Shown here: positions 37,794 to 48,520 of the stretch, piece after piece | Numbering within the stretch: position 1 is the stretch's first letter | Layout of the letters: every line of letters starts with the position of its first letter | NCBI RefSeq assembly: GCF_002135295.1 | Contig: NZ_NEGG01000015.1 | Span: 1 to 64,000 of the forward strand | Length of the DNA stretch: 64,000 bases | From: Acinetobacter sp. ANC 5054 | Lineage (GTDB): Bacteria; Pseudomonadota; Gammaproteobacteria; Pseudomonadales; Moraxellaceae | Direction of reading: 5' to 3' | Position numbers and translations under genes: made by a program | The notes under the pieces: model-generated | The model's input: only the letters and a program-made list of their open reading frames with translations | Database searches by the model: none | What the model was told of the DNA's origin: nothing

Positions 37794-38537
37794 CTATGTC
37801 CTGTTTAATCGGCTCGAGCGCTGTCGACGGGCTTCTTCCTCATCAATCATGCGCACTTGCTGTACTACAAACTCAATGTGTCCACACACTGCATTGCGTG
37901 CAGCTTCTGGATCACGGCGTTCAATTGCATCCATCACATTAAAGTGTTGATCACGCAATTGATCATAGGTTCGGGCTTCTGTATACACTTTGCGGCGGCC
38001 TAAAACCACGTTGTATTGCAGTAAGTCAAACAATCCACGCATCATTTGAATCAGCACCAAATTGTGTGAAGCTTCTGCAATTGCCAAGTGAAATCCAGCA
38101 TCGGCTTTGGCAGCCTGTACATCATCGCCAATCGATTGAAAATGTGCGATCTGCTCATAGCACTGACGGATGTTTTCAATATCTTCCGCCGTAGCGCGCT
38201 GTGCGGCATACCATGCCGTGCCACCTTCCAAAAGGCTCCGCGCTTCTTGAACATCAAATCGGTAAGCGGGATCTTGATCAATCAAGTTGCTGAGTGGTTC
38301 AACAATTTGATGATTCGACCAATTGGATGGCAACTGCTGTAAAAATGTCCCTGAACCTGCTTTGCTGACCAGCATACCCATACTGATCAGCTGCTGAATG
38401 GCTTCACGCAATGATGAGCGCGAAACCCCCAGCTGTTCACAAAGCTTGCGCTCTGCTGGCAAACGCTCTCCAACCTGAATGCGGTGCTGTTCAATCAGCA
38501 GTCGTAATTTCTGTACAGCTTGGTCGGAGACTTTCAT
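37794..38537 (-). CDS. lldR: Lactate-responsive GntR/FadR-family regulator
   Basis: A 247-residue regulator. The N-terminal winged HTH ([24 protein letters not shown] split over about residues 24-47) is followed by an FCD effector domain with its conserved histidines ([16 protein letters not shown]). It lies between the permease and the L-lactate dehydrogenase. Two TGGT-N3-ACCA palindromes in front of lldP are its likely operators. Confidence 0.93.
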   Translation of the reverse strand: MKVSDQAVQKLRLLIEQHRIQVGERLPAERKLCEQLGVSRSSLREAIQQLISMGMLVSKAGSGTFLQQLPSNWSNHQIVEPLSNLIDQDPAYRFDVQEARSLLEGGTAWYAAQRATAEDIENIRQCYEQIAHFQSIGDDVQAAKADAGFHLAIAEASHNLVLIQMMRGLFDLLQYNVVLGRRKVYTEARTYDQLRDQHFNVMDAIERRDPEAARNAVCGHIEFVVQQVRMIDEEEARRQRSSRLNRT

Positions 38538-38565
38538 CTGCTTTCCTTAAAGTTTCACTTCAGTC

Positions 38566-40230
38566 TCATGGAATCATCCATGGGAACACATAGGCTTGTA
38601 GAGTAATCATAATACCCATCATGATTGTGAACGTTATACTGTGTTTTACGGTAAAACGGAACAAATCAGACTCTTTACCCACCAAACCTACAGCAGCACA
38701 AGCAATGGCAATGGACTGCGGTGAAATCATTTTGCCCGTTACGCCACCACTGGTATTCGCTGCCACCAACAACACTTCTGGCACACCAATTTGCTGTGCG
38801 GTGGTCGCTTGTAAGGCTGCAAACAATGCATTGGCAGAGGTATCTGAACCTGTCAGGAATACACCCAACCAACCCAAAAATGGTGAGAAGAATGTAAATG
38901 CCTGACCTGTATGAGCAAGTGCCAATGCGAGTGTTGCAGACATGCCTGAATAGTTTGCGATGAAAGCAAAAGCCAGCACCATGCCAATCGAATAAATCGG
39001 CACTTTCAGCTCATTTAAAGTTTCACCAAAAGTCACTGCAGCTTCTTTCGGCTTCATTTTTAAGAAAATGATGGTGATGATGGCAGCAAAAATAATGGCC
39101 GTACCCGTTGCCGAGAACCAGTCAAATTTATAGATCGCATCGTAGTCTTTGATTTCAGACACGACAGGCGGCATCTTTTGTACCAATTGATGCAAATACG
39201 GCACTTTGATTGAAATCACCCAATCTTCTAGCGCACCATCTTTGGCAAATAAGCTTTTAAATGGCTTGATACTCCAGATAGTCACCATCGCAGTTAAAAT
39301 CGCAAAAGGTGACCATGCTTTGGCAATTTGACCCAAGCTGTATTTTTGCTGTTTTTGCGCTTCCAGAGCTTCATCGACATTACCGTCTTCATTAGAGAAA
39401 CGGAAAATATGTTTTGGTTTCCAAAATTTCAACAGAATGGTGAGCGACACTAATGATGCAATTGCTGCGGTGATGTCTGGCAATTCAGGTCCAACAAAGT
39501 TTGAGGTTAAGTATTGCGCCAAAGAGAATGAACCTGCAGCAACAATGACTGCTGGCCACGTTTCTTTCACACCACGCCAGCCATCCATAATTGCCATAAT
39601 CCAGATCAATACAATCGGCACCATAAATGGCAACTGACGACCTACCATCTGGCTAATTTCCATGGTTTCAACGCCAGATACTTGTCCTGCCACGATAATT
39701 GGAATGCCCATCGCACCAAAAGCCACAGGTGCAGTATTCACAATTAAGCACAGACCAGCGGCATACAGCGGCTTAAAGCCTAAACCCACCAATAAAGCAG
39801 CAGTAATCGCTACGGGTGCACCAAAACCTGCCGCACCTTCAAGGAAGGTACCAAATGCAAAACCGACCAACAACATCTGTAAACGCTGGTCTTCGGTAAT
39901 GGATAAAATGGAAGAGCGAATAATGTCAAACTGACCGGTTTTTACCGACACTTTGTAGAGGAATACTGCACCAATAATGATCCACGCGATTGGCCATAAG
40001 CCATAGAAAAATCCATAGACCATTGATGCAAATGCCATTGCTGTCGGCATTTGGTAAGCAAATAGCGAAACCAACATGGCCAAAACTACCGTAATGGTCC
40101 CTGCCACACTGCCTTTTAAACGGAAAACGGCTAAAGCCAAAAAAAAGAAAATAATTGGGATCAGGGCAACCAAGCTCGAAAGCCAAATATTCCCCATCGG
40201 ATCATAAATCTGTTGCCATTGCTGAAGCAT
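38566..40230 (-). CDS. lldP: L-lactate permease (LctP family)
   Basis: A 554-residue lactate/proton symporter with about 12-14 membrane helices, beginning [20 protein letters not shown] as in LctP proteins. The signature [20 protein letters not shown] and the C-terminal [16 protein letters not shown] are present. A longer frame starts at 40281, but AAGGAG six bases before ATG 40230 supports the shorter start. It is the first gene of the lactate operon. Confidence 0.94.
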   Translation of the reverse strand: MLQQWQQIYDPMGNIWLSSLVALIPIIFFFLALAVFRLKGSVAGTITVVLAMLVSLFAYQMPTAMAFASMVYGFFYGLWPIAWIIIGAVFLYKVSVKTGQFDIIRSSILSITEDQRLQMLLVGFAFGTFLEGAAGFGAPVAITAALLVGLGFKPLYAAGLCLIVNTAPVAFGAMGIPIIVAGQVSGVETMEISQMVGRQLPFMVPIVLIWIMAIMDGWRGVKETWPAVIVAAGSFSLAQYLTSNFVGPELPDITAAIASLVSLTILLKFWKPKHIFRFSNEDGNVDEALEAQKQQKYSLGQIAKAWSPFAILTAMVTIWSIKPFKSLFAKDGALEDWVISIKVPYLHQLVQKMPPVVSEIKDYDAIYKFDWFSATGTAIIFAAIITIIFLKMKPKEAAVTFGETLNELKVPIYSIGMVLAFAFIANYSGMSATLALALAHTGQAFTFFSPFLGWLGVFLTGSDTSANALFAALQATTAQQIGVPEVLLVAANTSGGVTGKMISPQSIAIACAAVGLVGKESDLFRFTVKHSITFTIMMGIMITLQAYVFPWMIP

Positions 40231-40295
40231 TGTCATCTCCTTGAAATGCTTTCTAGAACACAAATTGGTCTGATCATCCATCGAGTTGAACGATT

Positions 40296-40310
40296 ATTGG
40301 TATGACCAAT
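40296..40310. promoter_or_regulatory. LldR-type operator (proximal)
   Basis: ATTGGTATGACCAAT is a perfect six-base inverted repeat with a three-base centre, the form used by FadR-subfamily GntR regulators. It lies 66 bases before the lldP start. Confidence 0.7.
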
Positions 40311-40399
40311 ATTGCTTTGATTAAAAAAATATATCTATAAAAGCCCGATTATCGTACTTTTAGTCGAATTAAAGATCAAATATTAATTTATCTTGTGTA

Positions 40400-40414
40400 A
40401 TTGGTCGTACCAAT
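40400..40414. promoter_or_regulatory. LldR-type operator (distal)
   Basis: ATTGGTCGTACCAAT has the same arms as the proximal site. The centres are 104 bases apart, close to ten turns of DNA. Confidence 0.7.
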
Positions 40415-40664
40415 ATTTGCTTATTTTTGAGACTGAGTTCGAATATTTATAAAAATTCAGTAGATTTTAAAAAGTATTAAGCTTTTAATTTTTAATATTT
40501 TTTACAAAGTGGTATAAATGCCGATATTTGCATTTCATACTTTAGTCTTAGATAGCATTATTTAGACTGTTTTAAATGTCAAAAACTAGAAAATTGACAT
40601 CACATCATTGGTAAATCATTAAGTAAAAATCCACTGAACTGCCTGAATGATGTCGCTATAAAAT
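40415..40664. other. Upstream region of the lactate operon
   Basis: About 250 AT-rich bases between the distal operator and the next gene. Some of the lldP promoter may lie here. I see no gene, RNA or repeat. Confidence 0.35.
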
Positions 40665-41018
40665 CTATTTTTCCCATTGTTTGGCTGTGGTTTTCCATAA
40701 AGAAAAAATGCCAAGCAGTGTCCCGATCGGAAAACTCAGCAGCATCAACACCGCCATAACACGAGATAAAATCAGCCCTTCATTGTTGCCCTTTTTCACT
40801 TTCAGGCAGGCTAAAACATTAAAACCAAACATCAAGAGCATGAGTAGACTGAGTACCCCTAGCTCCAACATCGGCATGCTGCTTTGCTGATATTCCAAAT
40901 ACCAAACAATCACTAAAGCACAGAGCAGCAAACCTGCATAAATGCCATGCACCAAGCTTAATGTTTCATTTTTAGTTTTTTGAACTGAATAAAGTGGCGG
41001 TAAATGATTCATAGACAT
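40665..41018 (-). CDS. Small membrane protein of unknown function
   Basis: About 117 residues with three membrane helices (about residues 24-44, 53-73 and 85-107), a cytoplasmic-looking basic loop and a polar C-terminus WKTTAKQWEK. The ATG at 41018 follows a GGGGG stretch; 41066 (longer) and 41012 are alternatives. The family is not recognised. Confidence 0.65.
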   Translation of the reverse strand: MSMNHLPPLYSVQKTKNETLSLVHGIYAGLLLCALVIVWYLEYQQSSMPMLELGVLSLLMLLMFGFNVLACLKVKKGNNEGLILSRVMAVLMLLSFPIGTLLGIFSLWKTTAKQWEK

Positions 41019-41294
41019 TGTGATAAAGCCCCCAAAAAACAATCTTTCACATGCGTTTGATCGCAATTTTATGTAGAGAATAGCCTCTACATACTGAACA
41101 TCATTGATTGAAAAATCAAACTTATAAATTTCTTAGATTTTCAAATGAAGTGCAACCTAGATACACATTTTTGTGTCGTCAGTTTTTTAAAATTATAGAT
41201 GAGTATTTGAAGCGTGAATCAAAGGAGCATCACTATTCCCCTGTCACGCTCAAATCATCTTTCACTTTTTTTCATAATTTTGAAGCATGTTTTT

Positions 41295-42215
41295 TTACTT
41301 CCGATCTTGCAATACACTTGTTGCATGCTTCTTCTTTGAGAAATTTAAGGAGCTGAAAATAATTCCTAAGCAAATAAATGCAGCACCAATTAGGATATTC
41401 ATCGTCAATGGCTCATGCCATAACACATTGCCAAAAAACAGACTTAAAATTGGAATACACATCACTGAAATGGACGCGACAAACGTATCCACTTGGCTCA
41501 CTATCCAGTTCCATAACGCAAAAGCAAAGCCTGTTCCAATCACTGCGATATAAAACAAAATAGCGTCGTTCCAAGGATTAATCCAAACTGTAAAATCTAC
41601 AGTTTCAAAGCTTAAAGCTCCCAACAACACAATAAATCCTCCAATCAGCAATTGCCAAATGGTGAGCTTCATTTTGTCATATGTTTCAAAATTCTTTTTG
41701 ACATAAACTGTAGTGAGCGCCCAGAAAAAACCAGAGGAAATCAAAAATCCTTGTCCAATCAATGCCATATTCAATTGAAGATGCTGTAACTGTGGCCACA
41801 GAATCGCAATTAACCCTGAAGCTCCGCATAGCAACCCAATCATTTTTTGAGTATTCAAACGCTCTTTCAAAATATAGTGTGCCAATACCCCGATAAATAT
41901 AGGCATGGTAAATACCAATACTGCCGATAGGCCTGAATCGACAAATTGCATGGCAAAAATTTGTGTGACATAGAAGCCAAAGCAAATCATCAAGCTGGAA
42001 ATAATCAGCTTTTTCCATTCCCCTTGAGCAGGCAGCACAGATTTTTTCATAAGCAGCTGCACCACAATTAGCGTCAACCCTGCCAAAATCAAACGCATTG
42101 AAATAAACAAAAATGGTGGAAAAATTTGTAGGCTATGTTTGACCAAGCCCCATAAAGATCCCCAAATCAAACAGAGCAATGCAATGGCACTCACAACTCT
42201 AATATTCATTTGCAC
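41295..42215 (-). CDS. EamA/DMT-family transporter
   Basis: A 306-residue exporter-type membrane protein with ten helices in two EamA repeats (about 8-140 and 150-290), starting IALLCLIWGSLWGLVKHSL as in many DMT proteins. Substrates in this family are amino acids or other metabolites and cannot be deduced. It diverges from a LysR gene (42444), which probably controls it. Confidence 0.88.
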   Translation of the reverse strand: MQMNIRVVSAIALLCLIWGSLWGLVKHSLQIFPPFLFISMRLILAGLTLIVVQLLMKKSVLPAQGEWKKLIISSLMICFGFYVTQIFAMQFVDSGLSAVLVFTMPIFIGVLAHYILKERLNTQKMIGLLCGASGLIAILWPQLQHLQLNMALIGQGFLISSGFFWALTTVYVKKNFETYDKMKLTIWQLLIGGFIVLLGALSFETVDFTVWINPWNDAILFYIAVIGTGFAFALWNWIVSQVDTFVASISVMCIPILSLFFGNVLWHEPLTMNILIGAAFICLGIIFSSLNFSKKKHATSVLQDRK

Positions 42216-42443
42216 TACTCAATAACTGGAAAGTTCATCTAGTGTAAAGAATAAATGACATCATTTATAATGTTATGTTTTAATCTATACATCATTTTTT
42301 TTGATGTCATTTTAATTTTCATTTCTTATGAAAATTTGTGATGTTGTGATCTGAGTTAAATGCGCAATTTAAAGCTTAGATTGAGTTAAGCAGACTATTC
42401 GTTGATGTAAATGATTGCCGATGTAAATATTTGAGGATGCCAC

Positions 42444-43295
42444 ATGAATATCGATATGAGTGATATCAAATCATTTGTCACCGTTGCAGAGCTGAAAAGC
42501 ATCACTGCTGCGGCACATAAGCTCAATTATTTGCAATCCAACATGACGGCAAAAATCAAAAAAATTGAAAATCACTATGATCGTCAGCTGTTTATTCGTA
42601 AACCCAAAGGTGTAGAACTGACTGAATCTGGTATTAATCTGTATCAGCAATATAAAAAAATGATGTTCACTTGGGAAGAAACGGAAAATAAAATTTATCA
42701 GCAAGATAAATATCTACGTTTCGGCACCAATACTAGCTTAGGCGGGATGCGCTTCTACCCTTCATTTCGTCAAATGTATGAAGCCTATCCAGACCTTTCC
42801 ATTACCATGAAAACAGGTGCAACGGGCTTTATTGAAGATGAACTTTTGCAGGGACATTTAGATATTGCTTATGTCTTGGGACAACCTAAACAGAAAAACT
42901 TGCAATATATCCATAAGGCCGATGATCATTTGGTATTGATCGGTAAGAACGTCATTAATTACGACAATATTGCTGATTGTATTCATCAACAAAATGTTCT
43001 GCTGGCTTCAGAGCAATGCTGCTACTCCACAACCTTAGATCAAATTTGTGTGGATTATCAGATTCAAAAAGGTGAAACGACCCATATTTTTGACCATGAA
43101 GCACTGATTCAATTTACCCAATTGGGTATGGGAATTTCTATGATTGCAAAATCATTGATTGAAAAATTTAACATCCAATACTATATGGAAATCCCTGAGC
43201 AGTATCGCAATATTGGGCTCTATCTCATCGCACGCAATGACCATGTGTTTACGCCGATTGAGAAGCAATTTATAGGCTTAAATGATCAACTCTAA
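42444..43295 (+). CDS. LysR-family transcriptional regulator
   Basis: 283 residues. The N-terminal HTH (about 5-62, LKSITAAAHKLNYLQSNMTAKIKKIE) is typical of LysR proteins, as is the periplasmic-binding-like effector domain (about 85-280). The ATG follows GAGGATG. The 228-base divergent gap to the DMT gene should hold its operator, but I did not find a clean T-N11-A box. The effector is unknown. Confidence 0.9.
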   Translation: MNIDMSDIKSFVTVAELKSITAAAHKLNYLQSNMTAKIKKIENHYDRQLFIRKPKGVELTESGINLYQQYKKMMFTWEETENKIYQQDKYLRFGTNTSLGGMRFYPSFRQMYEAYPDLSITMKTGATGFIEDELLQGHLDIAYVLGQPKQKNLQYIHKADDHLVLIGKNVINYDNIADCIHQQNVLLASEQCCYSTTLDQICVDYQIQKGETTHIFDHEALIQFTQLGMGISMIAKSLIEKFNIQYYMEIPEQYRNIGLYLIARNDHVFTPIEKQFIGLNDQL

Positions 43296-45045
<1,750 letters not shown>

Positions 45046-45060
45046 GATTTGTTGAGTCCA

Positions 45061-45088
45061 AAAAACCGCACTTTATGTGCGGTTTTTT
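45061..45088. terminator. Terminator of argG (bidirectional)
   Basis: AAAACCGCAC and GTGCGGTTTT with a five-base loop and T run, 15 bases after argG and before the convergent GGDEF gene. Confidence 0.9.
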
Positions 45089-45128
45089 TATGATTTTAAA
45101 ATTTTAGAATATATTCAAAAAACAATGC

Positions 45129-46391
45129 CTAAGCGACATTTGCCGAACGAATAGATTGGTAATAGATTTGATTTCGTCCAAGCTGTTTAGCACGGTAAAG
45201 TGCCTGATCAGCAATGGTTAATAGCTCTTCTTTAGTTAAATTTTCCGCGCGATAAACGGTAATACCTAAACTAATGGTGACATGATTCGATACCAATGAT
45301 TTGGCATGAGGAATTTCCAAACGATCAATGGCCTTATAGATGTTGGACGCTACCGCATAAGCGCCGTGTGCATCTGTTTCAGGTAATAGCACTACAAATT
45401 CTTCACCGCCATAACGTGCAACAAAATCCATATGTCGAATGGCATTTTTAATGGTTTTAGCAATACTTGAAATCACATCATCACCCTTTTGATGACCATA
45501 GAAATCGTTATAGTTTTTAAAATGGTCTACATCAATAAACAGTACTGCCAGTGAGGTGTTATTACGTTTAGATTGATCATAGAAGTTATCCAGCATTTCA
45601 TCAAAAGTACGACGATTGGATATTTTTGTCAGCTCATCATGCTGACTTAAATGCAATAACTCTGTAGTGTGAATCCGATGAATTTTTTCACTGATATCTA
45701 CACGCAACATGTTTAGAAAAATCATGCGTTCACGGGCACAAAGCATTTTACTAATGGCGAAACCAAGTACACAACTGCCAATCAATACTCGCCCGACCAC
45801 CATGGCATCAAATTTGACGTACAAAGAAAATAGCAACAGCATACTCACAACAGCCGCCAATAAACCTGTCATCAACATATGTGCAGGTTTTGCCCCTGTA
45901 ATAATAAAACCTAAAATATAGATCATGCATAGGATCATCATAGCCTGATGCTTCAAAGCTTCTGTATACACGGTCATGGTCAGCCATGTCATAGACACGA
46001 CAAGCCAAAACAAAACAAAGAAACTTGCATGTGAGAAATAAGGCTTTAATTTAGCGTAATGGGCAAAGCCATAGAGAATAAGTAAACTGACTGCCCCATT
46101 GATTAGCCCTAAAGTACAATGAATAAAATCATGTGCAAAATAGGCTTTATCAATAATCCAATAGTCGCCGGGCACAATCAGCATCGTTAAAATGAAATAG
46201 GTCAGCACACCCATCCAAAAATATTGACTGATATTGGTTTGTGCGCGCTCAAGGTTCAGTGCCCAAAATTTTAATTCTAATTTCTTCGGGAAAATCTCAC
46301 CTACACGACGTGTTTGCCGCGTAATTAGTTCTTCTATTTTTTCTTTGTCGTATTGCAACTTTGCAAGGTTATACTTGTATTCCATTTCCAA
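45129..46391 (-). CDS. Membrane-bound diguanylate cyclase
   Basis: 420 residues. Seven or so membrane helices (about 55-220) are followed by a short linker and a GGDEF domain (about 245-415). The active site is GGEEF (328-332). An RxxD inhibitory site (RHMD, 319-322) lies five residues before it, so an active, product-inhibited c-di-GMP synthase is expected. No EAL domain is present. The helices do not match a sensor domain I can name. It is the opposite-strand neighbour of pyrC. Confidence 0.92.
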   Translation of the reverse strand: MEMEYKYNLAKLQYDKEKIEELITRQTRRVGEIFPKKLELKFWALNLERAQTNISQYFWMGVLTYFILTMLIVPGDYWIIDKAYFAHDFIHCTLGLINGAVSLLILYGFAHYAKLKPYFSHASFFVLFWLVVSMTWLTMTVYTEALKHQAMMILCMIYILGFIITGAKPAHMLMTGLLAAVVSMLLLFSLYVKFDAMVVGRVLIGSCVLGFAISKMLCARERMIFLNMLRVDISEKIHRIHTTELLHLSQHDELTKISNRRTFDEMLDNFYDQSKRNNTSLAVLFIDVDHFKNYNDFYGHQKGDDVISSIAKTIKNAIRHMDFVARYGGEEFVVLLPETDAHGAYAVASNIYKAIDRLEIPHAKSLVSNHVTISLGITVYRAENLTKEELLTIADQALYRAKQLGRNQIYYQSIRSANVA

Positions 46392-46537
46392 GCATTTATC
46401 TAATTTTTTTAGTGATTTAAAAATACCATAGTTTTTATTATTTATTTATACCTCTACAGTCATTTGTCCTGAATTCTCGTTACCATTTTCACATTATATG
46501 CATTATCATTTGAATTATTTCTAAGTTCGGAATCGCT

Positions 46538-47572
46538 GTGAATACGATTACTCTTCTTCAGCCAGATGATTGGCATGCACATTTACGTGATGGTTTAGCA
46601 CTTGCACGTACAGTTCCTGATTTAGCAAACCAATTTTCTCGCGCTATCTGTATGCCAAATACAGTTCCACCAGTGAAAACTGTTGAAGAAGCAAATGCTT
46701 ACCGTGAGCGTATCATGGCACATGTCCCTGAAGGTGTTCACTTTGACCCGCGAATGGTGCTGTATTTCACAGACAATACGCCTGCAAGCGAAGTGAAAAA
46801 AATTAAAGAATCTGAGCATGTAAATGCAATTAAGCTATACCCTGCAGGTGCAACCACCAACTCAGATAGTGGTGTAAGCGACATCAGTAAAGTGTATGGC
46901 GTGATTGAACAACTTGAAGAACATCAAGTGCCATTATTACTACATGGTGAAGTAACACATAATCATGTGGATATTTTTGACCGTGAAAAACGTTTCTTAG
47001 ATGAAGTTCTGTCTCCACTTTTAAAACAGTTCCCTAAATTAAAATTAGTTCTTGAACACATTACAACGAGCGAAGCAGCGCATTTTGTCCTAGAACAAGA
47101 TCGTAATGTTGCAGCGACCATTACACCTCAGCACTTATTGTTTAACCGTAACGATATGTTGGTTGGTGGTATTAAGCCGCATTTCTATTGTTTGCCTATT
47201 TTAAAACGTCAAACACATCAGCAAACCTTACTTGAAGTTGCGACCAGTGCGAATCCTAAATTTTTCTTAGGAACAGACAGCGCACCGCACTCAAAAAATG
47301 CTAAAGAAAATGCATGTGGCTGTGCAGGATGTTATAGTGCACCTACAGCAATTGAGCTCTACGCTCAAGCATTTGATCAAGTCGGTAAAATCGACCGTTT
47401 AGAAGGTTTCGCTAGCCATTTTGGTGCAGACTTCTACGGACTCCCTCGAAATACCAATACCATTACTTTGGTAAAAGAAGATCAAGTGATCCCTGAAAGT
47501 TTAGACTATTTGGATGGCGAAAAAATTATTCCGTTGTATGCGGGTAAGACCATTCAATGGAGAAAAGTGTGA
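46538..47572 (+). CDS. pyrC: Dihydroorotase (class II)
   Basis: A 344-residue zinc enzyme closing the dihydroorotate ring in pyrimidine synthesis. The metal-binding [10 protein letters not shown] at the N-terminus, the [11 protein letters not shown] carbamylated-lysine motif, LLHGE and LGTDSAPH are all present. The start codon is GTG. Its stop overlaps the GTG start of rnt by three bases, so the two are translationally coupled. Confidence 0.97.
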   Translation: MNTITLLQPDDWHAHLRDGLALARTVPDLANQFSRAICMPNTVPPVKTVEEANAYRERIMAHVPEGVHFDPRMVLYFTDNTPASEVKKIKESEHVNAIKLYPAGATTNSDSGVSDISKVYGVIEQLEEHQVPLLLHGEVTHNHVDIFDREKRFLDEVLSPLLKQFPKLKLVLEHITTSEAAHFVLEQDRNVAATITPQHLLFNRNDMLVGGIKPHFYCLPILKRQTHQQTLLEVATSANPKFFLGTDSAPHSKNAKENACGCAGCYSAPTAIELYAQAFDQVGKIDRLEGFASHFGADFYGLPRNTNTITLVKEDQVIPESLDYLDGEKIIPLYAGKTIQWRKV

Positions 47573-48216
47573 CAGATGAAACTCGACCAGTGATTGGTCA
47601 ACGTTTCCGTGGATTTTTACCTGTAGTTGTCGATGTCGAAACCGCAGGTTTTAATTCTCAGACCGATGCATTACTAGAAATTGCAGCCATTCCTATTGTG
47701 TATGATGCAGATGGTAATTTTGTGCCTGGTGAAGCTCACCATGCACATATCAATCCCTTCGAAGGTGCAAACCTCGACCGCCGTTCATTAGACTTTATTG
47801 GGGTAGATCCATTTAACCCAATGCGTATGGCCATGGCAGAAGATGAAAAATCTGCCTTGAAACGTATTTTTAAGTCGGTGAATGAAGTACGTCGTCAACA
47901 AAACTGCACCCATGCTGTTTTGGTTGGACACAATGCACATTTCGATTTAGGTTTTGTACAAGCAGCGATTGCACGTACGGGAACGAAAAATCAAAACCCT
48001 TTCCATAGTTTTTCCGTATTCGATACAGTGACTTTGAGTGCTGTTATGTTTGGACAAACTGTGCTGGCAAAATCATGTATTCAAGCAGGTATTGAGTTTG
48101 ATGGTAAAGAGGCACACTCTGCACTTTACGATACTCAGAAGACCGCTGAACTGTTCTGTTATATTTTGAACAAACTCGGCCCTCACCTACTTGACACTAT
48201 GATGGCGGATCAATAA
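47569..48216 (+). CDS. rnt: Ribonuclease T
   Basis: A 215-residue DEDDh exoribonuclease that trims tRNA and other stable RNA 3' ends. Its motifs are [21 protein letters not shown] and the late [17 protein letters not shown] prefer GTG 47569 (inside the pyrC stop, GGAG five bases upstream) to ATG 47557. The length then equals that of E. coli RNase T. A tRNA-Glu gene lies 20 bases after its stop, a fitting neighbour for a tRNA-processing enzyme. Confidence 0.95.
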   Translation: MTDETRPVIGQRFRGFLPVVVDVETAGFNSQTDALLEIAAIPIVYDADGNFVPGEAHHAHINPFEGANLDRRSLDFIGVDPFNPMRMAMAEDEKSALKRIFKSVNEVRRQQNCTHAVLVGHNAHFDLGFVQAAIARTGTKNQNPFHSFSVFDTVTLSAVMFGQTVLAKSCIQAGIEFDGKEAHSALYDTQKTAELFCYILNKLGPHLLDTMMADQ

Positions 48217-48228
48217 GATACCGCCATC
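48201..48228 (+). terminator. Hairpin at the rnt stop
   Basis: GATGGCGG (48201-48208) pairs with CCGCCATC (48221-48228) across the stop codon. There is no T run, so it is a weak terminator or processing hairpin before tRNA-Glu. Confidence 0.4.
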
Positions 48229-48236
48229 TTCTAAAC

Positions 48237-48312
48237 GTCCCTATCGTCTAGAGGCCTAGGACATCGCCCTTTCACGGCGGTAACCGGGGTTCGAATCCCC
48301 GTAGGGACGCCA
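48237..48312 (+). tRNA. tRNA-Glu (UUC), copy 1
   Basis: A 76-base tRNA with acceptor GTCCCTA/TAGGGAC, anticodon loop CCTTTCAC (TTC), T-arm GGTTCGAATCC and encoded CCA. It is identical to the four other copies in the window. Probably cotranscribed with pyrC-rnt. Confidence 0.97.
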
Positions 48313-48437
48313 ATTTATACTTCTATTCTTATTCATTTTTTTAAGTCAATTTCTGCTTATTATTAATTTTCTTTTTCATTAAACTTAAATGCTCCCCCTA
48401 TTTTAATTTTTTTCCAAACAAATAAGTTGAATTTTAA

Positions 48438-48494
48438 TGCAAATAGTTCTCATTACTATTGATTGTTTACTCAAAGTTAATGATAATCGCTAGC
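48438..48494 (+). promoter_or_regulatory. Two Fur-box-like sites before a TonB receptor
   Basis: GTTAATGATAATCGCTAGC (48476-48494) matches the Fur consensus in 15 of 19 positions by eye. A weaker site, AAATAGTTCTCATTACTAT, starts near 48441. Both lie 30-80 bases before the receptor start at 48521. Confidence 0.65.
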
Positions 48495-48520
48495 GTTTTC
48501 ATCTGCACATTTATACGCTC

